64,000 bases of DNA, from assembly GCF_900100955.1 (NCBI RefSeq), contig NZ_FNCC01000001.1:558001-622000 (forward strand), given 5' to 3'. This document shows positions 16,775 through 25,119 of the stretch, piece after piece; the stretch's first letter is position 1; every line of letters starts with the position of its first letter. The position numbers were made by a program, and so were the translations under genes. The notes below the pieces were generated by a model that ran no database searches, was not told the DNA's origin, and worked only from the letters and a program-made list of their open reading frames with translations. Source of the stretch: Lentzea fradiae (GTDB lineage: Bacteria; Actinomycetota; Actinomycetes; Mycobacteriales; Pseudonocardiaceae).

Positions 16775-17475
16775 GCGTCACCGTCGTCGTCGCCGACGAC
16801 CAGGAGATCGTCAGGACGGGACTGGCGATGATCCTCGGCGCCCAGCCGGGCATCGAGGTCGTCGGCGAGGCGCGGGACGGGCGGGAGGCCGTGGAGCTGG
16901 CCAGGCGGCTGCGCCCGGACGTGTGCCTGTTCGACGTCCGGATGCCCGGCCTCGACGGCATCGAGGCCACCCGCCTGCTCGCCGGCCCCGGTGGTCCCGC
17001 CGTCGTCGTGATCACCACGTTCGACCTCGACGAGTACGTCTACGCCGCCCTGCGCGCGGGCGCCAAGGGCTTCCTGCTCAAGGACGCCGGTCCCGACCTG
17101 CTCGCCCAGGCCGTGCACGCCGCGGCGGCCGGTGACGCGCTGATCGCCCCGAGCGTCACGGCCAGGCTGATCGAGGCGTTCGCCGACACCGCGCCCGCCG
17201 GTGCCGCCGCGCAGCCGGTCGACCCGCTGACCGAACGGGAGGAGCAGGTCCTGGCCGCCGTCGCGAGCGGGTGCACCAACAGCGAGGTGGCCAAGGAGCT
17301 GCACATCACGCTCAGCACGGTCAAGTCCCACATCACCAGCCTGATGGCCAAGATCGGCGCCAGGAACCGCGTCGAGATCGCGATCTGGGCCTACGAGACC
17401 AAGCGCGTGCGCGGCGGGGTGCGGCAGCGGTCAGCCGAAAGTACGACGACGGCGCCGGACCAACGGCCGGGATGA
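16771..17475 (+). CDS. NarL/LuxR-type response regulator
   Basis: 234 residues. Receiver domain: acidic pair VADDQE, phospho-Asp in LFDVRMPG (about residue 53), Thr in VITTFD and Lys in FLLKDA. C-terminal LuxR HTH: LTEREEQVLAAVASGCTNSEVAKEL then STVKSHITSLMAKI. It is the partner of the overlapping kinase gene. A Thr/Arg-rich tail follows the HTH. Likely targets include the DUF2306 and oxidoreductase genes immediately downstream, by position only. Confidence 0.93.
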   Translation: MSVTVVVADDQEIVRTGLAMILGAQPGIEVVGEARDGREAVELARRLRPDVCLFDVRMPGLDGIEATRLLAGPGGPAVVVITTFDLDEYVYAALRAGAKGFLLKDAGPDLLAQAVHAAAAGDALIAPSVTARLIEAFADTAPAGAAAQPVDPLTEREEQVLAAVASGCTNSEVAKELHITLSTVKSHITSLMAKIGARNRVEIAIWAYETKRVRGGVRQRSAESTTTAPDQRPG

Positions 17476-17529
17476 TCGCGGCCCTTCTTCCGATGAGCTG
17501 ACACCACCTCCCGCGCCACGATCTGGCGC

Positions 17530-18174
17530 ATGACCTCGACGACGACACGGGACCGGCTCATCCCGGCCGCCATCATCCTGTTCAGCCTCGTCCCGGTGCT
17601 CGGCGGCGCGCTCCGGCTGGCCGAACTGGGCGGCGGCGCGGACATCACGCCGGACAACGCGCGGTTCTTCGCCTCACCGCTGCCCGTGGTGCTGCACGCC
17701 GTCACCGTGAGCGTGTACAGCGTCCTCGGGGCCTTCCAGTTCGCACCCGGTTTCCGCCGCCGCAGACCGGGGTGGCACCGCGCGGCAGGACGCGTTCTGG
17801 TCCTTTGTGGACTCCTGGGGGCGTTGTCCGGCCTGTGGATGACGGTCCTCTACCCGAAACCGGCCGACGTCGGCGCGTTCCTCACCGGAGTCCGCCTGGT
17901 GTTCGGCACCGCCTGGGCGGTGTTCATCGTGTTCGGCGTCGCCGCCATCCGCCGCGGGGACGTCGCCGGGCACCGCGCGTGGATGGTCCGCGCCTTCGCG
18001 ATCGGTCTCGGCGCGGGCACGCAGGCCGTCGCGCTCGGGTCGTGGATCGCCGCCTCCGGCCCGCTCGGCCAGCTCACCAAAGCCGTGCTGATGCTCGGTT
18101 CCTGGCTCGTCAACCTCGCCATGGCGGAGTGGGTCGTCCGCCGCCCGGCCCTCGTGAAGGGGAACGCCCGATGA
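17530..18174 (+). CDS. DUF2306 membrane protein
   Basis: 214 residues, ATG 17530. Six hydrophobic helices; conserved PLPVVLHAVTVSVYSVLGAFQF, WHRAAGRVLVLCGLLGALSGLWM and GHRAWMVRAFAIGLGAGTQA with regularly placed His residues, as in DUF2306 and related cytochrome-b561-like families. This could be a haem-binding redox protein, but that is inference. The stop overlaps the start of the quinone-oxidoreductase gene, so the two are one transcript. Confidence 0.8.
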   Translation: MTSTTTRDRLIPAAIILFSLVPVLGGALRLAELGGGADITPDNARFFASPLPVVLHAVTVSVYSVLGAFQFAPGFRRRRPGWHRAAGRVLVLCGLLGALSGLWMTVLYPKPADVGAFLTGVRLVFGTAWAVFIVFGVAAIRRGDVAGHRAWMVRAFAIGLGAGTQAVALGSWIAASGPLGQLTKAVLMLGSWLVNLAMAEWVVRRPALVKGNAR

Positions 18175-19157
18175 AGGCGATCGTGCAGGACAGGTACGGC
18201 TCACCGGACTCGCTGGAGCTCCGCGACGTGGAGCCACCCACCGCCTCCGGCACCGAGGTGCTCGTGCGCGTGCGCGCCGCCTCGGTCAACGCCTACGACT
18301 GGCACGTGATGCGCGGAGATCCTTACCTGGCAAGGCTCACCGGGATCGGCGTGACCGGCCCCGGCAGGAAGGTCCGCGGCCGCGACTTCGCCGGCACGGT
18401 CGAGGCGGTCGGACGGGACGTGCGGCGCTTCCGCCCCGGCGACGAGGTGTTCGGCGACCTCGGCACCGCGGACGGGGCGTTCGCCGAGTACGTGTCCGTG
18501 CCCGAGGACCTCGTGGAGACCAAGCCCGCCACCTGGACGTTCGAGCAGGCGGCGGCGGTACCGCTGGCCGGGTTGACCGCGCTGAAAGGCTTGCGCGACA
18601 CCGGAAAGCTCCGGCCGGGCCGGCACGTCCTGATCAACGGGGCGTCCGGCGGCGTCGGAACGTTCGCGGTGCAGATCGCGAAGGCCCTGGGCGCCACCGT
18701 GACCGCCGTGTGCAGCGCCCGCAACGCTGGGCTGGTCGCGTCCGTCGGTGCCGATCACGTCATCGACTACACGCGGGAAGACTTCACCCGTGGCGGCATC
18801 CGGTACGACCTCGTCTTCGACCTGGTGGGCAACCACTCGCTGACCGGGTTGCGCCGGGCGCTCACCCCCGGTGGAACGGCCGTGCTGTCCGGCGGGGGAG
18901 TGTTCGACGGTGGCAGCCTCACGGGCCCCATGTGGTTGATGATGAAGGCGAAGCTGGTGGCGCCGTTCGTGCGGCAGCAACTGGTCGTGCTCACGACCGC
19001 TCCGGATCGCGAGGCGCTCACGGCACTGCGGCAGCTCGCCGAGGCGGGCGACCTCACCCCGGTCATCGACCGCACCTACCGGCTCGACGAGGTGCGTGAC
19101 GCCCTCCGCTACGTCGAGACCGACCACGCCCGCGCGAAGGTCGTGATCACGATGTGA
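18171..19157 (+). CDS. Zinc-independent NAD(P)-dependent alcohol dehydrogenase / quinone oxidoreductase (MDR family)
   Basis: 328 residues, ATG in an ATGA overlap. GroES-like N-domain (MKAIVQDRYGSPDSLELRDV, GRDFAGTVEAVGRDV, FRPGDEVFGDL) and Rossmann motif HVLINGASGGVGTFAVQIAK (about 144-163), then GADHVIDYTRED. No structural-zinc Cys cluster, so it is the quinone-reductase-like branch. It reduces quinones or enones with NADPH in the family. Coupled to the DUF2306 protein, suggesting a membrane redox function. Confidence 0.88.
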   Translation: MKAIVQDRYGSPDSLELRDVEPPTASGTEVLVRVRAASVNAYDWHVMRGDPYLARLTGIGVTGPGRKVRGRDFAGTVEAVGRDVRRFRPGDEVFGDLGTADGAFAEYVSVPEDLVETKPATWTFEQAAAVPLAGLTALKGLRDTGKLRPGRHVLINGASGGVGTFAVQIAKALGATVTAVCSARNAGLVASVGADHVIDYTREDFTRGGIRYDLVFDLVGNHSLTGLRRALTPGGTAVLSGGGVFDGGSLTGPMWLMMKAKLVAPFVRQQLVVLTTAPDREALTALRQLAEAGDLTPVIDRTYRLDEVRDALRYVETDHARAKVVITM

Positions 19158-19161
19158 GCGG

Positions 19162-20010
19162 TCAGCGGGTCTCGCTCACCAGGGACCCGCGCAGCGCGTC
19201 GAGCTGGTCGGCGCCACGGGTCCCCGGCGCCGCCGTGTACGTGACGATCCGCAGGTCTGCGCCGGGCACGGTCAGCACGTCGCAGTCCAGCGTCACGTCG
19301 CCCAGCTCCGGGTGGCCGATCGTCTTCAGATCCCCGGCCAGCTGCTCGATCCCCGCCACCGGCCACAGCTCGCAGAAGAACGGCGACGTCTCGCGCAGGT
19401 CGTCCACGAGCGCGCGCAGGCCGGGGTCGGCGGGGTAGCGGGACAGGGCCTCGCGCAGGTCGGCGACGATCGAGGTCTCGAACGCGTACGGCCCGGCCGC
19501 CGACGTGATCGGGCGCAGGGACCAGCGGCCCTCGCCCGTGCCGAAGAGAGCACGCGCGAGGTTGCGTTCGGCGGGGGGCAGGACGGACGGGTCGCCGTGC
19601 AGCGCTGTCCACATGTCGTTCCACCACAGCAGGCTCCAGTCGGCGGCGAACACGCCGATGGGGAGGTCGCCGAGCCGGTCCACGAGCCGGTGGACGCTCG
19701 GTGGCACGCGGGTGCCGACGGTGCGGTCGCGGGGCGCGAGCAGGCCGGCCGCGCGGAAGAGCTGGTCGCGTTCGGTGGTGGTGAGCCGCAGTGCGCGGGC
19801 GACGGCCGCGACCACCTGGGGCGACGGGTTCGTGGCGCGGCCCTGCTCCAGGCGCAGCACGTACTCGACGGACAGGCCCGCCAGCTCGGCGAGCTCCTCG
19901 CGGCGCAGTCCCGGTGCGCGCCTGCGGGCTGACCGCGGGTAGCCCGCCTCCGCCGGGTCGAGCCGGTCGCGCCAGCCGCGCAGCAGGGCGCCGAAGGTCA
20001 GGTCGCTCAC
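19162..20010 (-). CDS. XRE-family regulator with MmyB-like ligand domain
   Basis: 282 residues from GTG 20010, preceded by GGAGGA, the start overlapping the stop of the SRPBCC gene (GTGA). N-terminal HTH: LRREELAELAGLSVEYVLRLEQGRATNPSPQVVAAVARAL. C-terminal PAS-like MmyB domain: VHRLVDRLGDLPIGVFAADWSLLWWNDMWTAL-type segment, then the FFCELW and HPELGDVTLDCDVL patterns. The MmyB domain is reported to bind fatty-acid-like ligands. It is co-transcribed with a lipid-fold SRPBCC protein. Confidence 0.9.
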   Translation of the reverse strand: MSDLTFGALLRGWRDRLDPAEAGYPRSARRRAPGLRREELAELAGLSVEYVLRLEQGRATNPSPQVVAAVARALRLTTTERDQLFRAAGLLAPRDRTVGTRVPPSVHRLVDRLGDLPIGVFAADWSLLWWNDMWTALHGDPSVLPPAERNLARALFGTGEGRWSLRPITSAAGPYAFETSIVADLREALSRYPADPGLRALVDDLRETSPFFCELWPVAGIEQLAGDLKTIGHPELGDVTLDCDVLTVPGADLRIVTYTAAPGTRGADQLDALRGSLVSETR

Positions 20011-20513
20011 TCCTCCATGATCGCACCGGGCATCTCGTGCGTCTCGTGCACCACGGTCACCATGCGGGCCAGCGCCGCGCGCATGTAGCGGGTCCACAGC
20101 GGCTTGAACGGCCCGGCGACGATCCAGCGGCGGCCCCGCAGCGGCCGGAAGTCGTACGTCCACCGGATCGACGTGCCGCTGCCGTCCGGCAGGAACGACC
20201 ACTCGCCGCGCACGCCGGAGACCAGCTTGGCCAGCACGTTGGTGAACCCGCTCAGCTCGTAGGCGAACCCGTGCCCCGGCACGACCTCGGTGAGCTGTTC
20301 GGCGGCGTGGGAACCGTCGGTGAACCAGGTCTCGCGGGACTCTCCCCGCCGGTCCCAGTCGCCGGTCTGCTCGCGCACCCCGGCGACGCCCGGGAACGGG
20401 CCCCAGCGCTGGAACACCAGGGAGAGGTCGATCGGCACGATCACCCGGTGGGTGTGCGCGGGGCTGGTCGTCGTGCGGGCGAAAACGGTGATCGGAACGC
20501 TCTTCGTCGTCAT
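20007..20513 (-). CDS. SRPBCC (START-like) lipid-binding-fold protein
   Basis: 168 residues from ATG 20513. Helix-grip fold pattern: DLSLVFQRWGPFPGV, AAEQLTEVVPGHGFAYELSGF, GEWSFLPDGSGTSIRWTYDFRP, and a long C-terminal helix. The family binds hydrophobic ligands or acts as polyketide cyclase-like proteins. First gene of a two-gene operon with the XRE/MmyB regulator, so ligand binding by both proteins may be related. Confidence 0.8.
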   Translation of the reverse strand: MTTKSVPITVFARTTTSPAHTHRVIVPIDLSLVFQRWGPFPGVAGVREQTGDWDRRGESRETWFTDGSHAAEQLTEVVPGHGFAYELSGFTNVLAKLVSGVRGEWSFLPDGSGTSIRWTYDFRPLRGRRWIVAGPFKPLWTRYMRAALARMVTVVHETHEMPGAIMEE

Positions 20514-20544
20514 GTCCGAAGCTTGGGGCGTTGTTCGTGCCGCA

Positions 20545-20558
20545 GGCAGATACCTGCC
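20545..20558. promoter_or_regulatory. Candidate operator before the SRPBCC-XRE operon
   Basis: GGCAG-ATAC-CTGCC is a short inverted repeat 32 nt upstream of the SRPBCC start, in the promoter position. It is a plausible XRE binding site; nothing else supports it. Confidence 0.3.
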
Positions 20559-20649
20559 AGTACCCACCCTCACGTCTCGTGCGTGAGAGGGTGCGGGACG
20601 ACGGCTTTCCGACGATCGCAGCTCACGTGTCCCAAGGGGAGGTTTTCTT

Positions 20650-22125
20650 TTGACAGGCCGGGTGACCGAGTCCGTCGAGCGGGCCGAGGACGTCCTGGCC
20701 CTGGCCCGGTTGGCCGCGGAGCCGGACGCGGTGGGCGCGATGCTCGACTGGCTCGCGGACCGCACCCGCGGCACGGCGGCGTTGCTCGACGGCGAGGGCA
20801 GGACCCTGGCGACGCCCGCGAGACGGCCCGCTCCCGATCCGCCCGTGCTGGCCGGGGCCGCCGCCTCGGTGGCGGAGATGCGCCGTGACGGCACGTCCTC
20901 CGCGGTCGTCGAAGGCGAGTCCGGCGCGGTCGACGTCGTCCGGCTGGGCGCCGGAGCGGGGCCGTACCTGGTCGTGACGCACCGGGCGCAACGGCGCGGC
21001 GGGGTGCAGCTCACCGACGCCGCCCGCATCCTCGGCCTGTCCTGGCGCGCGGCCGAGGCCGACCGCACCCGCCGCCGGGTCGCGGCGGCGGAGGCGCGCA
21101 ACCGCGAGGCCGTGCTCCACCTGCTCATGATCGGCAGCTTGGCCGCCGCGCGGCGGATCGCCGCGACCCTGGGGCCCCGGCTGCCCGACGCGGCGCGCGT
21201 GCTGGTCGTGGAGTGCCCGGCGGGCCGGCGCCTCGAGGTGGCCGGTCAGGTCGACAGCTTCGCCCGCGGGCGCGCGTGGATCGTGCCCTGTCCCGTCCGG
21301 CCGGGACACCTCATCGCGCTCGTGCCCCCCGACCCGCCCGGCCGCGCCCGCCCGCAGCTGGAGCTGCTGGTCGCCGGGCACGTGCCGGAGGCGCGGGTCG
21401 GCGCGAGCCGGGAGGTGCCGCTGCACGACACCGCCGCCGGGTACGAGCAGGCGTTCCACGCCCTCGCGGTGGCACGCGGCGTGCCCGGCCGGTACGCCCG
21501 GTTCGACCGGCACACCGACCTGGCGCCGTTCCTCGGCGACCGCGGCTTCGCCTGGGCCGCCGGGTTCCTGGCGCCGTGCCTCACGCACGTGCCCGCCCGG
21601 CGCGCCGACCCCGGCGCCGAGGAGCTCCTGGCCACGCTGAACTCGTGGCTCACCTTCGACACCGGTGCCAGCCGCCACCTCAAGATCCACCGCAACACGC
21701 TGTCCGCACGGCTGCGCGTCCTCGACGACCTGCTCGGCCTGGACCTCACCCGTGTCGCCGACCAGTCGGCGGCCTGGCTCGCCCTGCGCCTGCACGTCGC
21801 CCGGCCGCACCCGGCCGCACCACCGGACGTGGACGAACCGGGCGCGCTCGGCGACCTGCTCGCGACTGAGGCCGCCGTCGTCTGGGCGCGGTCGCTGGTG
21901 CGTCCGGTGCGTGAGGCGGGGCTCCCGGCCGCAACGGAGACGGTGCGGGCCTGGCTGCGTGCCGACACCAGGCTGAGCACCACCGCGTCGGCGCTCGGCA
22001 TCTCCGCGCCCGCCGCCCGCAAGCGGCTGACCAGGGTCGAACACGCGCTCGGCCGGTCCCTGCTGCACTCGCCCAGCGTGCGACACGAGCTGTGGCTCGC
22101 GCTGCGGGCGCTCGGCGAGCTCTGA
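20650..22125 (+). CDS. PucR/CdaR-like regulator with two C-terminal HTH motifs
   Basis: 491 residues. TTG 20650 is the best start (AGGGGAGG eight bases upstream); GTG 20662 is the alternative. N-terminal ~150 residues form a GAF-like sensor, then a long helix (ADRTRRRVAAAEARNREAVLHLLM), a GGDEF-like CdaR middle region, and two successive PucR-type HTH units: HLKIHRNTLSARLRVLDDLLGLDLT (about 345) and STTASALGISAPAARKRLTRVEHALGRSL (about 440). A doubled HTH is unusual; the second may have arisen by duplication or serve dimer contacts. No target is adjacent in an obvious operon. Confidence 0.8.
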   Translation: MTGRVTESVERAEDVLALARLAAEPDAVGAMLDWLADRTRGTAALLDGEGRTLATPARRPAPDPPVLAGAAASVAEMRRDGTSSAVVEGESGAVDVVRLGAGAGPYLVVTHRAQRRGGVQLTDAARILGLSWRAAEADRTRRRVAAAEARNREAVLHLLMIGSLAAARRIAATLGPRLPDAARVLVVECPAGRRLEVAGQVDSFARGRAWIVPCPVRPGHLIALVPPDPPGRARPQLELLVAGHVPEARVGASREVPLHDTAAGYEQAFHALAVARGVPGRYARFDRHTDLAPFLGDRGFAWAAGFLAPCLTHVPARRADPGAEELLATLNSWLTFDTGASRHLKIHRNTLSARLRVLDDLLGLDLTRVADQSAAWLALRLHVARPHPAAPPDVDEPGALGDLLATEAAVVWARSLVRPVREAGLPAATETVRAWLRADTRLSTTASALGISAPAARKRLTRVEHALGRSLLHSPSVRHELWLALRALGEL

Positions 22126-22614
22126 CCCCGTTCACTGGTCAGCGGGAAACCGCCGCGGCCGATCACTGTGCAGTTCGTGACTCGCCCGGCCGGGTGGAGC
22201 CTCGTTACGGTCGAACCGGCCGCCGGGGGGGCGGTGGCCGGGCCGGAGGTAGCAGGGGGAGCTCCGCACAGGAGCGGCTCCGGCCGTGGCGGGAACGGCC
22301 GTCCGACCGGCCGCACAGGTGGGGGTCTGCGACGGCGAGGGTCCGGACGGCGTTCCCGCCCCGACAACGGTCCGCGAGATCATTGTTCGCACCTGATCAT
22401 CTCGGGTTTCCAGGAATGGGACGCGGAATTTGACTGGACCATTCGGGAAACTCGTCGCGGCCGGGTCCTGGGGCGCGAAAAATATCGACAACGCGTGACC
22501 ATCAGGCGTGAGACGCGGTTACTCGCCGTATTATTCCGCGTCCGGTCATAACGCCGCGACCCGCTGTGGCGATACGTGCAGTGCCGGTGCCGCCGCCACG
22601 CAGGGGAGAAGCGG
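22126..22614. other. Intergenic region upstream of the LuxR-type regulator
   Basis: 489 nt without a convincing gene. The right half (22440-22560) is clearly richer in A+T (AAAAATATCG, TATTATTCCG) than the surroundings and is probably the promoter region of the large regulator at 22615. No palindrome stands out. Confidence 0.45.
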
Positions 22615-25119
22615 ATGAACAATTCGGTCGTGGCTTCCAGCGTGGAATCCGCCCGTCGTTTGTTCGCGGACAGCGAGGCCGCCAGAACGCTGTGCGAGGA
22701 GCTGGCCGCGGACCGGCGGACCGCCAGGGTCGTCACCGTCTCCGGCCCCGGCGGCACCGGCAAGAGCACGCTGCTCGCCCTGCTCTCCTCGATCACCGAC
22801 GACGCCGTCTTCGTCGACGACGCCCACGAGCTCGGCGAAGCCGAGATGACCCGGCTCGCACGACTGGCCGGCGACCGCGACACCACGCTCGTCGTCGCGC
22901 ACCGCCCGTGGCCCGTCGTAGCGGGCCTGAACTCGCTCCCGCTGACCCAGCACCCCGTCCTCCTGGAACCGCTCAGCCGCGCCGCGACCGCCCACCGCAT
23001 AGCCGAGCACGTGCGGACCTCCCCTCCACACGCCCTGGTCGACGACGTGTGGCGGCGGACCGGCGGCATCCCGTCGCTGGTCATCCCGGTTGCCGAGGCG
23101 TTGCGCGACGGCGACCGAGTCCCCGCCGACGTGATGGACGAGGTCCACCGCATGGCCGGCCGCGTCCCCGCCCCGGCGCTGCGGGTGCTGGCGGCGGTGG
23201 CACTCGGCTGCCCGCCCGGCCTGCTGACCGCCGTGCTGGGTGTGCCGTCGCCGGAAGCCGCGGTGGAGTGCGCGCGGGCGACCGGCCTGCTCACCGCCGA
23301 CGGGACGCTCGTCGAACTGGCCAGGGAGGCGGTGCTGGACCGGCTGCCGGTGGCGCAGCGGTGGGACGTCGAGGACCGGCTGGCGCTCACCCGGCCGGCG
23401 CGGCGCGGGCCGGTGGGGGACGCGGTGCGGGCGGGGGGAGTGCCGGGCCATGACCTGGCGGGGGTGCTGCGGCTGCCGGTGAACGGCGCCGACGGCTCAG
23501 CGGATGCGGTCGGGCTGCCGGTGGACGGTGTGTCCGGCCATGATCCCGCGAACGTGGTGCGGTTGCCGGTGGCGGGCCAGGGCCCGGCAGGTGGCGTGTC
23601 CGGCCTGGGCTCGGCGAATGTGGTGACGCTGCCGGTGAACGGCGCGTCCGGCAGCCCGGCGGACGCGGTGACGCTGGACGCCCGGCGGGCCGAGGAGGCT
23701 GTCCTGGCCGGGGACCTCGACGCCGCGCTGGCGCTCGCCGAACCGGCGTTGGAGCACCCGGACGTGCCGACGCGGGCGCTGGCCGCGGCGGTGAGCGCCA
23801 CGGCGCTGGCCCACCGGGGCATGGCCGCCGAGAGCGCCGCGCTCTACCAGTGGCCGGAGCCGTCGGCGAGCGCTGTGCCGTTGCTGGTCGGGCTGGGCAG
23901 GCTCGCCGAGGCCGAGCTGGTGACCGGTGCGGCGGTGGCGGACCACCCGACTGTCGACGGTGCGGTGCGCGATCTGATGGCGCGCGGGGTGCTGGACTCG
24001 GTGACCGGGTCGCCGGTGTCGGCTTTGTCGGAGTTGTTGCGGGCCGCCGCGTTGCTGGGGCAGGGGGGACGCACGGCGCTGCTGCCGGACACCCCCGCCG
24101 CGCTCGCGGCGCTGGTCGCGGTGCACCTCGGGGAGCTGGACATCGCCGCGGCCGTGCTCAGCGGAGCGAACGCCGGGCTCGGTGAACAGAAGCGGCACGT
24201 GTTGTTGCTCAGCTGGATCTCGATGGTGCGCGGGGAGTTCGAACGGGCGGGGGCCGGGCTGCGGGAGGTGGGACCCGGGCCGTTGGCCGACCCGCGGGAC
24301 GAGCTGTTCGCCGCGGCGATCGAGATCGGCATCGCCCGCAGGCTGGGCGCGCACGCCGGGGTGGCCGAGGCGTGGCCGCGGGCCAGGGACGCGGTCATGC
24401 GGTACCCGGTCGACCTGTACGTGCTTTTGCCGATCGGGGAGATCGCCGTCGCCGCCGCCCGGCTGCACGCCGACACGTGGACCGCGCCGCACCTGGAGGG
24501 CGCGGAGGAACTGCTGGAGCGCATCGGGCATCCGCCGTTGTGGTCGGCGCCGTTGCACTGGTACGGCACGCTGGCCGCCATCGCCGCCGACTCACCGGCA
24601 CGGGCGGCGCACCACGCGTCGGTGTTGCGGAAGGCGGCCGGCTGCGGCATTCCGCTGGCCGAGACCCTCGCCGAGGCGGCCCACTGCTGGCTGCGGGTGC
24701 TGGGCGGCGACGTCGACCCGCGTGCCGTCGAGCACGCCGCACGCGGCCTGAACGCCGCCGGGCTGGTCTGGGAGGCCGCGCAGCTCGCGGGGGAGGCGGC
24801 CATCCGCACCCCGGACCGCCGCACCATGACCGCGCTGCTGACGTGCGCCCGGTCGTTGCGGGAACGGACGAAGGAACCCGCGCCCGGCGGCAAGCCCGAC
24901 GCCGGCCTGAGCAGGCGCGAGGTCGAGGTGGCCGAGCTGCTGCTCGCGGGCATGACGCACCGGGAGATCGGCGAGAAGCTCTTCATCTCCGCCAAGACCG
25001 TGGAGCACCACGTCGCCCGCATCCGGCGGCGGATCGGCGCGGGCAACCGGGCGGACCTGCTGGCACAGCTGAAGGTCTGCCTCGCCGCCCGGAACGACGA
25101 CCAGCTCAGTCGTCGCTGA
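22615..25119 (+). CDS. Large P-loop LuxR-type regulator (IniR-like) of the iniBAC-like locus
   Basis: 834 residues from ATG 22615 (CAGGGGAGAAG upstream). N-terminal STAND-type ATPase: Walker A GPGGTGKST (residues 44-52), Walker B region AVFVDDAHELGE, a helical middle, and a C-terminal LuxR HTH (LSRREVEVAELLLAGMTHREIG, then SAKTVEHHVARIRRRIGAGN). Between about residues 272 and 355 lies a low-complexity linker of three degenerate repeats built on GHD.A.V.RLPV.G. Size, domain order and place beside dynamin/IniB genes resemble mycobacterial IniR, the regulator of iniBAC; this is inference from memory of that protein. It is convergent with and overlaps the IniC-like gene by 14 nt. Confidence 0.82.
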   Translation: MNNSVVASSVESARRLFADSEAARTLCEELAADRRTARVVTVSGPGGTGKSTLLALLSSITDDAVFVDDAHELGEAEMTRLARLAGDRDTTLVVAHRPWPVVAGLNSLPLTQHPVLLEPLSRAATAHRIAEHVRTSPPHALVDDVWRRTGGIPSLVIPVAEALRDGDRVPADVMDEVHRMAGRVPAPALRVLAAVALGCPPGLLTAVLGVPSPEAAVECARATGLLTADGTLVELAREAVLDRLPVAQRWDVEDRLALTRPARRGPVGDAVRAGGVPGHDLAGVLRLPVNGADGSADAVGLPVDGVSGHDPANVVRLPVAGQGPAGGVSGLGSANVVTLPVNGASGSPADAVTLDARRAEEAVLAGDLDAALALAEPALEHPDVPTRALAAAVSATALAHRGMAAESAALYQWPEPSASAVPLLVGLGRLAEAELVTGAAVADHPTVDGAVRDLMARGVLDSVTGSPVSALSELLRAAALLGQGGRTALLPDTPAALAALVAVHLGELDIAAAVLSGANAGLGEQKRHVLLLSWISMVRGEFERAGAGLREVGPGPLADPRDELFAAAIEIGIARRLGAHAGVAEAWPRARDAVMRYPVDLYVLLPIGEIAVAAARLHADTWTAPHLEGAEELLERIGHPPLWSAPLHWYGTLAAIAADSPARAAHHASVLRKAAGCGIPLAETLAEAAHCWLRVLGGDVDPRAVEHAARGLNAAGLVWEAAQLAGEAAIRTPDRRTMTALLTCARSLRERTKEPAPGGKPDAGLSRREVEVAELLLAGMTHREIGEKLFISAKTVEHHVARIRRRIGAGNRADLLAQLKVCLAARNDDQLSRR

